From: Pseudonocardia sp. HH130630-07
GTDB taxonomy: Bacteria > Actinomycetota > Actinomycetes > Mycobacteriales > Pseudonocardiaceae
Assembly (NCBI RefSeq): GCF_001698125.1
Contig: NZ_CP013854.1
Location: forward strand, 5,766,001-5,830,000
Reading direction: 5' to 3'
Length of the DNA: 64,000 bases
This document shows, in pieces, positions 17,044 through 25,518 of the stretch (positions within the stretch are counted from its first letter, which is position 1; each line of letters opens with the position of its first letter). The notes under the pieces were generated by a model. It saw nothing but the letters and a program-made list of their open reading frames with translations. It had not been told where the DNA came from and ran no database searches. Position numbers and translations under genes: made by a program.

Positions 17044-17083
17044 GGACACATTTCCACACTGTGCAATGTACGGACACGTGTCC
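17044..17083. promoter_or_regulatory. Paired operator-like sites GGACACnnnnCC
   Basis: A perfect 12-bp palindrome GGACACGTGTCC (17072-17083) and a related half-conserved site GGACACATTTCC (17044-17055) are spaced 28 bp apart, start to start. They lie upstream of the candidate promoter at 16994-17023 and just after the IclR gene. They may bind the IclR protein or a sulfur regulator; this is inferred from position alone. Confidence 0.4.
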
Positions 17084-17108
17084 AGACCGGCCGAGTTGTC
17101 CGGGCTGG

Positions 17109-17903
17109 TCAGAACTCCCCGAAGGCCATCGACACCGGCAGCCCCTCCAGCGCGTCGGCCGCGGACCGCACCAGCGCACCGACCTCGTCGAGGGCGTCCT
17201 CGGGCAGCCTGCTCACCGGCCCCTGGATCTCCACCGCCATCCGGACGACGTCACCCGTCGCGACGACCGGAGCGGCCACCGCGCGCAGCGCCTCGTCGTG
17301 CGGGTCGTCGAGCACGGCGTAGCCGCGGAACTGGGTGGTGAGCAGGTCGCTCTCGGCCGGCCAGGCGTCGGGGCCGCCGCGGCCGGACCGGGTGAGCACC
17401 GCGGCGGCCTCGTCGAGCGGGTCCGGTCCGAACGCGACGATCGCCATGCCGATCGCGGTCGCCAGCAGCGGCGTCCGCTCCCCCGGCCGGCCGGTGTAGC
17501 GCAGCGGACGGGTCGAGGGCACCGACAGCACGACCAGCACGTCGTCTCCGCGGCGCAGCCCGATGCTCGCCGTCTCACCGGTGCGGTCGGCCAGGTCCTT
17601 GAGCACGTCGGCGGCCTCCGGCACGCCGGAGGCACCGAGCGACCTGCGGGCCAGGCGCAGCAGCAGCGGGCCGGGCAGGAACCGGTCGGAGGTGGCGTCG
17701 CGGCACAGCAGGTTGCCGGACACCAGGGTGTGTGCGAGCCGGTGCACGGTCGACACCGTCATCCCGGTGATCTTGGCGATCTCCGTGGTGGTGAGGCCGC
17801 CGCCGCTGTCCACGACGAGGCCGAGCACCGTCGCCGCGCGGGCGACCGACTGGATCTCCGTACCGCGCGGGGCGGCGGCACCGTCGCGTGCGCGCCCCGT
17901 CAT
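17109..17903 (-). CDS. IclR-family transcriptional regulator
   Basis: This 264-residue regulator has an N-terminal winged helix-turn-helix (about residues 18-75: SVARAATVLGLVVDSGGGLTTTEIA, then ITGMTVSTVHRLAHTL) and a C-terminal IclR effector domain (ADVLKDLADRTGETASIGLRRGDDVLVVL, GAPVVATGDVVRMAVEIQGP-like end). It lies between the minus-strand sulfonate-type operon and the plus-strand ssu operon, so it may control one or both. The ATG at 17903 begins the usual N-terminus. A palindromic repeat lies 75 bp upstream. Confidence 0.9.
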   Translation of the reverse strand: MTGRARDGAAAPRGTEIQSVARAATVLGLVVDSGGGLTTTEIAKITGMTVSTVHRLAHTLVSGNLLCRDATSDRFLPGPLLLRLARRSLGASGVPEAADVLKDLADRTGETASIGLRRGDDVLVVLSVPSTRPLRYTGRPGERTPLLATAIGMAIVAFGPDPLDEAAAVLTRSGRGGPDAWPAESDLLTTQFRGYAVLDDPHDEALRAVAAPVVATGDVVRMAVEIQGPVSRLPEDALDEVGALVRSAADALEGLPVSMAFGEF

Positions 17904-17977
17904 CGCAGGGCCCGGGACAGGGTTCTCGCCACCGGGTCACCGTAGTCCGGCGGGCGCCCCGCTCCCCCGCCGGTTGC

Positions 17978-18024
17978 ACTCATGGAGCTTCGGCCCGGCG
18001 ACACGAGGCCGAAGCTCCATGAGT
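17978..18024. repeat. Dispersed palindromic repeat, copy C
   Basis: Perfect 18-bp arms (17978-17995 and 18007-18024) flank the loop CGGCGACACGA. It is the same element as at 556-606 and 8837-8887. This copy lies in a divergent gap between the IclR gene and the third leader peptide, where a terminator is not needed, so a role beyond termination or a purely mobile origin should be considered. Confidence 0.9.
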
Positions 18025-18144
18025 ACGACCGGGGGGTGGGTGCCGGGCGTGCGCGGGGCCGGTCTGTACGGACATCCGGCCCGGGGATCCCGTGGTGCGG
18101 ACGCCCGGTTGTCCCGCCGGGGACGGCCGTGGTCACCTGCAGGA

Positions 18145-18252
18145 GTGACCGAGCGCGAGACGTCGCCCGGGCCGGAGACCGGACCTGGCCAGCTGCTCAC
18201 CCGGCGCAGGCACGTCGACCTGTGCCGGCTCGACGGCTGCACCTGTCACTGA
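18145..18252 (+). CDS. Putative leader peptide, RRHVDL type (3)
   Basis: This 35-residue ORF starts at GTG 18145 and ends RRRHVDLCRLDGCTCH, with three Cys codons in the last ten residues. An AGGAG overlaps the start too closely to serve well, so the true start may be different. It precedes the ssuC-ssuB-ssuA-ssuD operon by 290 bp. That 290-bp gap (18253-18542) has no gene-like ORF; it is GC-rich with many inverted repeats and may contain an attenuator, but no single terminator stands out. Regulation by cysteine supply is inferred from the leader family. Confidence 0.78.
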   Translation: MTERETSPGPETGPGQLLTRRRHVDLCRLDGCTCH

Positions 18253-18542
18253 CCCGCCACACCGTCGGCACCGCGTCCGTCCGGAGCGACTCCGGTACGA
18301 CGCCCGGCCCGGGGACCGTGGGCACCGCGCCCGCCCCGGGTTCCGCACGTGCCCGGCCAGGGCCCCGTCGACGTCGCACGCACACCGCGCCGTTCGCTCC
18401 GCCGGTCGGCCCGGTCACCGTGCGCGACTCCGCCGGTCCGGGTCACGGCGCACGCCCGCCCCACCGGTGACCCGCGCCGCGTGCAGCCGGGCCCGGCAGC
18501 ACGCGCGCGAAACCCTCTCGCCCCCCGTCCAGGGAGACACCC

Positions 18543-19388
18543 GTGTCATCGACCACCCTCGCCCCCACCGCCGGGGACCGCGGCCGCACCGCGGTCCCGG
18601 CCCCGGCCCGCCGCCCCCGACGGCGGCCCGACCTGCGACGGGCCCTCTCACCCGTCGCGATCGTCCTGCTGTGGCAGCTCGCCTCGTCCACCGGTCTGCT
18701 CGCGGAGGACGAGCTGGCCTCGCCGGTGCGGGTGGTGACCGCCGCCGTCGACGTCACGGTGAGCGGGGAGCTGCCCGAGGGACTGCTCGTCTCGCTCGGC
18801 CGGGTCGCGGTCGGGCTGGTGCTCGGCGTCGCCTCCGGTGTCGGGCTCGGCCTGCTGTCCGGGCTGTCCCGCTGGGGCGGATACCTGGTGGACCCGCCGG
18901 TGCAGATGCTGCGCACGCTGCCGCACCTGGGCCTGGTGCCGCTGTTCATCCTCTGGTTCGGCGTCGGCGAGCTGCCGAAGGTCCTGCTCGTGACGCTGGG
19001 GGTGCTGTTCCCGATGTACCTCAACGTGCACGCCGGGGTCCGCGGTGTGGACCCGAAGCTCCTGGAGGCCGCCTCGGTGTCGGGGTTCACCCGCGCGGAG
19101 CGGCTCCGGCACGTGGTGCTCCCGGCGGCGACGCCGTCCACCCTGACCGGACTGCGGCTCGCGCTCGGCATCGCCTGGCTGTCGATCATCGTCGCCGAGA
19201 CCACGGCCGCCGACGCCGGGCTCGGTTACATGATCATGAACGCCCGGGAGTTCCTGCGGACCGACGTCATCGTCGTGGGGCTCGCGGTCTACGCCCTGCT
19301 CGGGCTCGGGACCGACGCGCTGGTCCGCCGCCTGGAACGGACCGTGCTGGCGTGGCGCCCGGCCGGGCCCGCGGGGGCCGACCGATGA
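18543..19388 (+). CDS. ssuC: Alkanesulfonate ABC transporter permease
   Basis: This 281-residue permease has five to six membrane helices and the SsuC/TauC coupling loop (GVDPKLLEAASVSGFTRAERLRHVVLPAATPS). It also has the conserved LRTLPHLGLVPLFILWFGVGELPKV region and the C-terminal GLGYMIMNAREFLRTD segment characteristic of SsuC. It starts at GTG 18543 with GGGAGA upstream, and its stop overlaps the ssuB start (ATGA). It is the first structural gene after the RRHVDL leader and forms the sulfonate channel. Confidence 0.92.
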   Translation: MSSTTLAPTAGDRGRTAVPAPARRPRRRPDLRRALSPVAIVLLWQLASSTGLLAEDELASPVRVVTAAVDVTVSGELPEGLLVSLGRVAVGLVLGVASGVGLGLLSGLSRWGGYLVDPPVQMLRTLPHLGLVPLFILWFGVGELPKVLLVTLGVLFPMYLNVHAGVRGVDPKLLEAASVSGFTRAERLRHVVLPAATPSTLTGLRLALGIAWLSIIVAETTAADAGLGYMIMNAREFLRTDVIVVGLAVYALLGLGTDALVRRLERTVLAWRPAGPAGADR

Positions 19389-20101
19389 GCGCCCGGGTCC
19401 GCGGCCTGGTCCGCGAGTTCGCCGACCGGCGGGTCCTCGACCGGCTCGACCTCACCATCGGCGACGGCGAGTTCGTCGCCCTGCTCGGCCGGTCCGGCTC
19501 CGGCAAGTCCACCCTGCTGCGACTGCTCGCCGGGCTCGACGACCCCCGGGACGAGGGTGTGGCCGGCACGGTGGAGGTCCCCGGCTCGGTGGCGGTGGCG
19601 TTCCAGGAGCCGCGGTTGCTGCCGTGGCGCTCGGTGCGCGCGAACGTCGCCATCGGCCTGCACCGCGACCTGGGCGGCGAGAGCACCGATGCGGTCGCCG
19701 ACCGTGCGCTCGCCGAGGTCGGCCTGACCGACCGGGCCGGGGCCTGGCCGCTGACCCTGTCCGGTGGTGAGGCCCAGCGCGCCTCGCTGGCCAGGGCGCT
19801 GGTCCGCGAGCCGGACCTGCTGCTGCTCGACGAGCCGTTCGGCGCCCTCGACGCGCTGACCCGGATCACCATGCACCGGCTGGTGCTGGACCTGTGGCGC
19901 CGGCACCGGCCCGGCGTGCTCCTGGTGACCCACGACGTCGACGAGGCCCTGCTCCTCGCCGACCGGGTCCTCGTGCTGTCCGGCGGCCGGATCGGCACCG
20001 AGCACCGGCCCGGCGACCGGCCCCGTGACCCGGACCGGCTCTCGGCGCTGCGCCGCACGGTGCTCGACGAGCTCGGGGTGGCGGTCGACGATGCGGCGTG
20101 A
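19385..20101 (+). CDS. ssuB: Alkanesulfonate ABC transporter ATP-binding protein
   Basis: This 238-residue ATPase has Walker A GRSGSGKST, Q-loop VAFQEPRLLPWRSV (the QEPRLLPW pattern is characteristic of SsuB), signature LSGGEAQRASLARA, Walker B LLLLDEPFGALDALTR and H-loop VTHDVDEAL. It energises SsuC. The ATG overlaps the ssuC stop (ATGA). The next gene starts 11 bp before its end. Confidence 0.93.
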   Translation: MSARVRGLVREFADRRVLDRLDLTIGDGEFVALLGRSGSGKSTLLRLLAGLDDPRDEGVAGTVEVPGSVAVAFQEPRLLPWRSVRANVAIGLHRDLGGESTDAVADRALAEVGLTDRAGAWPLTLSGGEAQRASLARALVREPDLLLLDEPFGALDALTRITMHRLVLDLWRRHRPGVLLVTHDVDEALLLADRVLVLSGGRIGTEHRPGDRPRDPDRLSALRRTVLDELGVAVDDAA

Positions 20102-21176
20102 CCCGAGGTCCGCGGCCGCCACGGCCGGCGCGCGGCTGCGGACCACCGTCGCCGCGCTGGCGGGCGTGCTCGTACTCGCCGGGTGCTCGGGCGTCCCGGT
20201 GTCCCGGCCGCCGGTGCAACCGCCGGTCGACGGCGGCGCGCTCGCCGGGGTGACGCTCGTGGTCGGCGACCAGAAGGGCGGCTCGCAGTCGCTGCTGCGT
20301 GCCGCGGGGCTGCTGGAGGACCTGCCCTACCGGATCGAGTTCCGCACCTTCACCGCCGGGCCGCCGCTGATCGAGGCGGCCAGCGCGGGTGCGATCGACG
20401 TCGGCGGCACCGGCAACACCCCGGCCGTCTTCGCCACCGCCGCCCGGGCCCGGGTGCAGATCGTCTCGGCGAACCGCGGCAACGTCACCAGCGACGCCAT
20501 CCTGGTGCGCGGTGACTCACCGCTGCGTTCGGTCGGGGACCTGCGCGGCGCCCGGGTCGCCGTCGGCAAGGGGACCTCGGCGCACGGCCAGCTGCTCGCC
20601 ACGCTGGGCGCCGCCGGACTGACCCTCGACGACCTCGACCTCACCTTCCTCGCCCCCGCCGACGCCTACGGCGCGTTCCGCCAGGGCGACGTCGACGCCT
20701 GGGCGGTCTGGGACCCCTACACCGCGCAGGCCGAGCTGGACGACGACGCCCGCGTCCTCGCCGACGGCACCGGCACCGCGAACGGCTACGGCTTCCAGGT
20801 CGCCTCGAACGCCGCGCTCGCCGACCCGGCCCGCAGCGCCGCCGTCGCCGACTACCTGGCCCGGGTCGCCGCGGCCCAGACCTACTCCGACACCCACCGC
20901 GAGCAGCGGGCCAGGGTGTGGAGCGAGGAGACGTCGTTGCCGCAGGCGGTGACCCGGCGGGCCGTGGACCGCGGTCCGGACCTGCCGGTCCCGCTCGACG
21001 ACACCGTCGTCGCGTCCCAGCAGGCGCTCGCCGACGCGTTCACCGACGCCGGGGTCATCCCCGGCCGGGCCGACTTCGGCGCGTTCGTGGACCGCAGGTT
21101 CGAGGAGTCCACGCTGCGGGCCGCCCGCGCCGGGATACCCGGCACCCCCACCGAGAGCCGAGGAGAACACCGATGA
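20091..21176 (+). CDS. ssuA: Sulfonate ABC transporter substrate-binding lipoprotein
   Basis: This 361-residue receptor has a signal peptide ending in a lipobox with Cys32 (VLAGCSG). The mature part has the SsuA pattern: DQKGGSQSLLRAAG, the GGTGNTPAVFATAA ligand loop, GARVAVGKGTSAHGQLLATL, and FRQGDVDAWAVWDPYTAQAE, where the Trp-Asp-Pro segment is typical of sulfonate/taurine receptors. The ATG at 20091 overlaps the ssuB end by 11 bp. An upstream start at 20025 would place extra residues inside ssuB and spoil the signal peptide. Confidence 0.92.
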   Translation: MRRDPRSAAATAGARLRTTVAALAGVLVLAGCSGVPVSRPPVQPPVDGGALAGVTLVVGDQKGGSQSLLRAAGLLEDLPYRIEFRTFTAGPPLIEAASAGAIDVGGTGNTPAVFATAARARVQIVSANRGNVTSDAILVRGDSPLRSVGDLRGARVAVGKGTSAHGQLLATLGAAGLTLDDLDLTFLAPADAYGAFRQGDVDAWAVWDPYTAQAELDDDARVLADGTGTANGYGFQVASNAALADPARSAAVADYLARVAAAQTYSDTHREQRARVWSEETSLPQAVTRRAVDRGPDLPVPLDDTVVASQQALADAFTDAGVIPGRADFGAFVDRRFEESTLRAARAGIPGTPTESRGEHR

Positions 21177-22276
21177 CCGGCATCGTCCCGCACTGGTTCC
21201 TGCCCACCTCCGGCGACGGGCGCACCATCGTCGCCCGCCGGCACGCCGACCGCGGCGAGGCCGGGTCCGCGACCCGCGAGGCGGACATCGACTATCTCGC
21301 CCTGGTGGCCAGGGCCGCCGAGGCACAGGGTTTCCACGGCGTCCTCACCCCCACCGGGACGTTCTGCGAGGACGCCTGGCTGACGACGGCGGCCCTGCTG
21401 CGCGAGACCCGCACGCTGCGTTTCCTGGTGGCGTTCCGGCCGGGCGTGCTGTCCCCGACCCTGGCCGCCCAGCAGGCGTCGACGTTCCAGCGGCTCTCCG
21501 GCGGGCGGCTGATGCTGAACATCGTCACCGGTGGCGACGCCGTCGAGCAGCAGCGGTTCGGCGACCACGCCGACCACGACGAGCGCTACGCCCGCACCGA
21601 CGAGTTCCTCTCGGTGCTGCGCGGCGCGTGGGGCGCCGAACCGTTCGACTTCACCGGCCGGCACTACGACGTCGTCGGAGCCAGCACCCTCGCCCCGCCG
21701 GACCCGGTGCCACCGGTCTACTTCGGCGGCTCGTCCGACGCCGCGCTCCCGGTCGCCGCCCGGCACTGCGACGTCTACCTGACCTGGGGCGAGCCGCCCG
21801 CCGCCGTCGCCGAGAAGATCGGCCGGGTCCGCAAGCTCGCCGACGACCTCGGCCGCAGCCCCCGGTTCGGGATCCGGCTGCACGTGATCACCCGGGACAC
21901 CGCCGAGGAGGCCTGGGCGCAGGCCCAGGGACTGCTCGACGCGCTCGACCCGGACGAGATCGCCAGGGCCCAGGCGACCCTGCGCTCCAGCCAGTCGGTC
22001 GGTCAGCAGCGGATGGTCGCGCTGCACGGCGGCTCCTCCGACGACCTCACGATCGCACCGAACCTGTGGGCCGGGATCGGGCTGGTCCGGGGCGGCGCGG
22101 GCACGGCGCTGGTCGGCTCGCACACCGAGGTCGCCGACCGGATCGCCGAGTACCACGAGCTCGGGATCGACGAGTTCGTGCTGTCCGGCTACCCGCACCT
22201 GGAGGAGACGTACCGGTTCGGCGAGGGGGTGCTGCCGGAGCTGCGGCGCCGCGGCCTGCTCGCGCCGGCGCCGTAG
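21173..22276 (+). CDS. ssuD: FMNH2-dependent alkanesulfonate monooxygenase
   Basis: This 367-residue luciferase-like enzyme releases sulfite from alkanesulfonates using reduced FMN. Family segments include HWFLPTSGDGR near the start, DYLALVARAAEAQGFHGVLTPTG, FLVAFRPGVLSPTLAAQQASTFQRLSGGRLMLNIVTGGD (split around the flavin pocket), and the C-terminal FVLSGYPHLEETYRFGEGVLP. The start has AGGAG 8 bp upstream and overlaps the ssuA stop (ATGA). It ends with TAG, one of the few TAG stops in the window. No FMN reductase (SsuE) is encoded nearby. Confidence 0.94.
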   Translation: MTGIVPHWFLPTSGDGRTIVARRHADRGEAGSATREADIDYLALVARAAEAQGFHGVLTPTGTFCEDAWLTTAALLRETRTLRFLVAFRPGVLSPTLAAQQASTFQRLSGGRLMLNIVTGGDAVEQQRFGDHADHDERYARTDEFLSVLRGAWGAEPFDFTGRHYDVVGASTLAPPDPVPPVYFGGSSDAALPVAARHCDVYLTWGEPPAAVAEKIGRVRKLADDLGRSPRFGIRLHVITRDTAEEAWAQAQGLLDALDPDEIARAQATLRSSQSVGQQRMVALHGGSSDDLTIAPNLWAGIGLVRGGAGTALVGSHTEVADRIAEYHELGIDEFVLSGYPHLEETYRFGEGVLPELRRRGLLAPAP

Positions 22277-22378
22277 CCGCGCACAAAACCCGCAAAGACC
22301 GTGGCCGCCGCACCGGCGGCGTACCTAGCTTCACGCCGTCCGCCCCGCACCGGGGGCGGCACGGAAGGAGCACGGCCG

Positions 22379-24144
22379 ATGCGTTCGCACCATCCCGTCC
22401 GGCACTCGGTGTCGGTCCGCAGCGGGGACCCGGACGGCACCGTCGTCGCGCCGCACGAGTCGAGCTGCGCCGCCGGGACCGCCATGCTGGAACGGGGCGG
22501 CAACGCGGTCGACGCCGCCGTCGCCGCCGCGCTCGTCGCCGGGGTCGTCGAACCGACCGAGACGACGCTGGCCGGTTCCGGGTTCCTGCTGCACCACACC
22601 GCGGCCGGGGACACGTGGTCGGTGGAGTTCGGGCCGACCGCCCCGCTGCACGCGACCGGCACGATGTTCGACCTCGACGCCGGCGCGGCGAGCTCGCCGA
22701 TCCTGGGGCTGGCCCCGGTGGTGGACGACGCCAACCTCGACGGCCCGCTGGCCTCCGGGGTGCCCCGGACGCTGCTCGGGTTGCTCACCGCCCAGGAGCG
22801 GTTCGGCGTCCTGGACCGGGAGACCGTGTGTGCCCCGGCCGTGCGCGCCGCCCACGACGGGTTCCCCGCCGACACCTGGTTCGTCACCAACGCGCTGGCC
22901 GACATCGGCCGGCTCCGGGCCGACGAGCAGGCCCGGCGCACCTTCCTCGACGACTCCGGGCCCCCGGTCGGCGCCGGATCGGCCGGTGTGTACGGCGCGA
23001 CGTTCGGCTCCCGGCCGCGGGTCGTCCAGCCGGCGCTCGGCGACACGCTGGAGCGGGCCGCCGCACTGGGGCCGTCCGCGCTGACCGACGGCGAGATCGC
23101 GCGCCGGCTGCTGGAGACCGCCGGTGAGCGCGGCGGGCTGCTCTCCCCCGCCGACCTGCGGGCGGCCGGGCCGGCCGTCCGGCCGGCGCTGACCCTGCGC
23201 TACCGCGACACCGACGTGGCGGTCCCGGCCGCCCCGGGCGGCGGCTGGACCGAGCTGCAGATCCTCGCGACCTGGCAGGCGCTGCACCCGGACCGCACGG
23301 TGCCGACGAGCGACCCGGCACGGCTGCGCGAGCTGGCGCTGGTGCTGCGGCACGCCTTCGCCGACCGCTACCACTGGCACGGCGACCCGCAGGTCGTCCC
23401 CGTCCCGCTCGACGGGCTGCTCTCGGCACCGCACGCGCGGGGGATCGCCGGCCTCGTCCGGGACGACCTCGACGTCCCCGGCTGGCGGGACGGTCTCCCC
23501 TGGGTCACGTTCGCCGCCCGCGCCGCGCACGACCCGTGGCCGCACGACCCCGGGCGGGGCGACACCCCGGTCTGGCGGCCGGAGGGCGGGAGCACGCCGG
23601 GCAGCGGGACCACACACGTCTCGGTCGTGGACGGCGCGGGCAACTCCGTCGCCGTCACCCACACCGCGGCGAACCACTTCGGCAGCGGCATCCTCTGCCC
23701 CCGCACCGGGCTGCTGTTCGACTCGGCGATGGCCTGGTTCAACGCCGCGCCGGGTGCGGCGAACAGCATCGCCCCCGGCGCTCGGGCGCTGACCAACATG
23801 GGCCCGGTCCTGCTCAGCCGCGACGGCCGGGCTACGGCCGCGCTCGGCGCGTCGGGTGGCGCCGGATCGTCTCGGCGGTGGCCCAGCTGGTGCTCGGGCT
23901 CGTCGACGGGCGGCTGCCGGTCGAGGACGCGCTGGCCGCGCCGCGGATCGAGGGCAGCGGGCGGGAACTCGTGGTCGACGAGGCGCTCGGGCGGCTCGGG
24001 GCCGATCTCGCCGCGTTCGACCCGGTCCTCGTCGCGGCCTCGAACGAGCCGTTCGCGATGGATTTCGCACGGCCGAACGTCGCGGGCCACGACGCGTCCG
24101 GCCGGCCGGTGTCGGCGATCTCCACCCTCCACCACAACGACTGA
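22379..24144 (+). pseudogene. Gamma-glutamyltransferase family protein, frameshifted
   Basis: The first ~495 codons (from ATG 22379, with AAGGAG upstream) show the GGT fold: GGNAVDAAVAAALVAGVVEPTETTLAGSGF, and the autocatalytic Thr in GTTHVSVVDGAGNSVAVTHT. After LGASGG, near 23860, the frame changes. The continuation RRIVSAVAQLVLGLVDGRLPVEDALAAPR runs in another frame to 24144. One missing C (GGTGGC-GCC for GGTGGCCGCC) explains it. GGTs split glutathione and other gamma-glutamyl compounds; next to ssuD and before a transporter, it would fit recovery of cysteine from glutathione. Translation as sequenced loses the last ~95 residues of the small subunit. Confidence 0.87.
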
Positions 24145-24163
24145 CGACGGACGGATACGATCC

Positions 24164-25479
24164 ATGCACACCAGCACCGGCGGGCCGCAGCAGGCCGTCG
24201 CACGCGTCTCGGGCACCAAGGCGTTCCTCGTCTCGGGCCTGGGGACCGCGCTCGAGTACTACGACTTCCTCATCTACGGGCTCGCCGCCGGACTCGTGTT
24301 CAACGAGGTCTTCTTCCCTCCTCGGATCCGCTCGTCGGCACCATGTACGCGTTCGCGGCGTTCGGCACCGGCTTCTTCGCCCGCCCGCTCGGGGGTGTGG
24401 TGATCGGGCACTTCGGGGACCGGATCGGCCGCCGGAAGATGCTGATCCTCACCCTGATCACGATGGGGGTCGCGACCCTCGGCGTCGGCCTGCTCCCGAC
24501 CTACGACCAGATCGGCCTGCTCGCGCCGGCGTTGCTGGTGCTGCTGCGCCTGGTCCAGGGCTTCGCAGCGGGCGGCGAGTGGGGCGGTGCGGCGCTGTTC
24601 GGCATGGAGAACGCCCCGGCGAACCGGCGCGGCCTGTGGGGCAGCTTCACCAGCGCCGGGATCGGCCTCGGCACGCTGCTGGGAACCGGCGTCTTCGCGC
24701 TGGTCAGCATCGGGTTCGACGGCGACCTGGGCGGCTTCGCCTGGCGGATCCCGTTCCTGCTCGGCGGGCTGCTCGTCGTGATCGGCCTGCTGGCCCGGCT
24801 CAGCATGCCGGAGGAGGAGCCCGCCCCGGCCGCCGCCGACGGGACGACCGCTCCGAAGGTCCCGCTGGTGGAGGCCGTGCGCCGGCGGCCGCGGGCGGTC
24901 CTGCTCGGGCTCGGCGTCAGCTACGGGTACAACACGATCGCCTACATCGGCTTCACGTTCTTCCTGTCCTACCTCACCGGGATCGGCTACGGCGCGACCG
25001 AGTCGCTGCTCGGGCAGCTCGCCTACAGCGCGGTCCTGTTCGGCTCGGCCCCGGCGTTCGCGCTGCTGTCGGACCGGATCGGGCGCCGCCCGACGATGAC
25101 GATCGGCGGCCTCGCCACGATCGCGTTCCTGTTCGTGTACTTCCCGATGGTCGGGACGCTCGACGTCACCCTCGCCGTGCTGGCGTTCGCCGTCACCGGG
25201 CTGCTGACCGGCATCACCCAGGGGCCGATCCCGGCGTTCCTCGGCGAGCAGTTCCCGGCCCGGGTGCGCTACAGCGGGATGTCGGTGTCCTACCAGTTCG
25301 GGGCGGCGCTGGGCGGCGGGACGGCGTCGTTCGTCGCCACCGGGCTGCTCATCCTCGGCGACCACGACCCGACGGCGGTGGCGGTCTACGGTGCGTTCGC
25401 GATGGTCGTCCTCGTCGCCTGTTCGCTCGGGCTGCAGGAGACCGCGTTCCGCTCCACACGGCGGATCGACCAGGGATAA
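24164..25479 (+). pseudogene. MHS-type MFS transporter, frameshifted near its N-terminus
   Basis: The N-terminus from ATG 24164 (KAFLVSGLGTALEYYDFLIYGLAA) is in one frame up to VFFP (about 24318). The rest, from SSDPLVGTMYAFAAFGTGFFARPLGG, is in another and runs intact to 25479 with the metabolite:H+ symporter motif GHFGDRIGRRKML and twelve helices overall. One missing base near 24316-24320 accounts for the switch. Intact, it would be a ~438-residue carrier of the shikimate/proline-betaine type. It lies between the GGT gene and a LacI regulator, likely one operon. An internal ATG at 24343 would give a protein missing the first helix. Confidence 0.87.
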
Positions 25480-25518
25480 CGACCAGGGGCACCGCCCACC
25501 GGCGACGAGGAGACGGAC

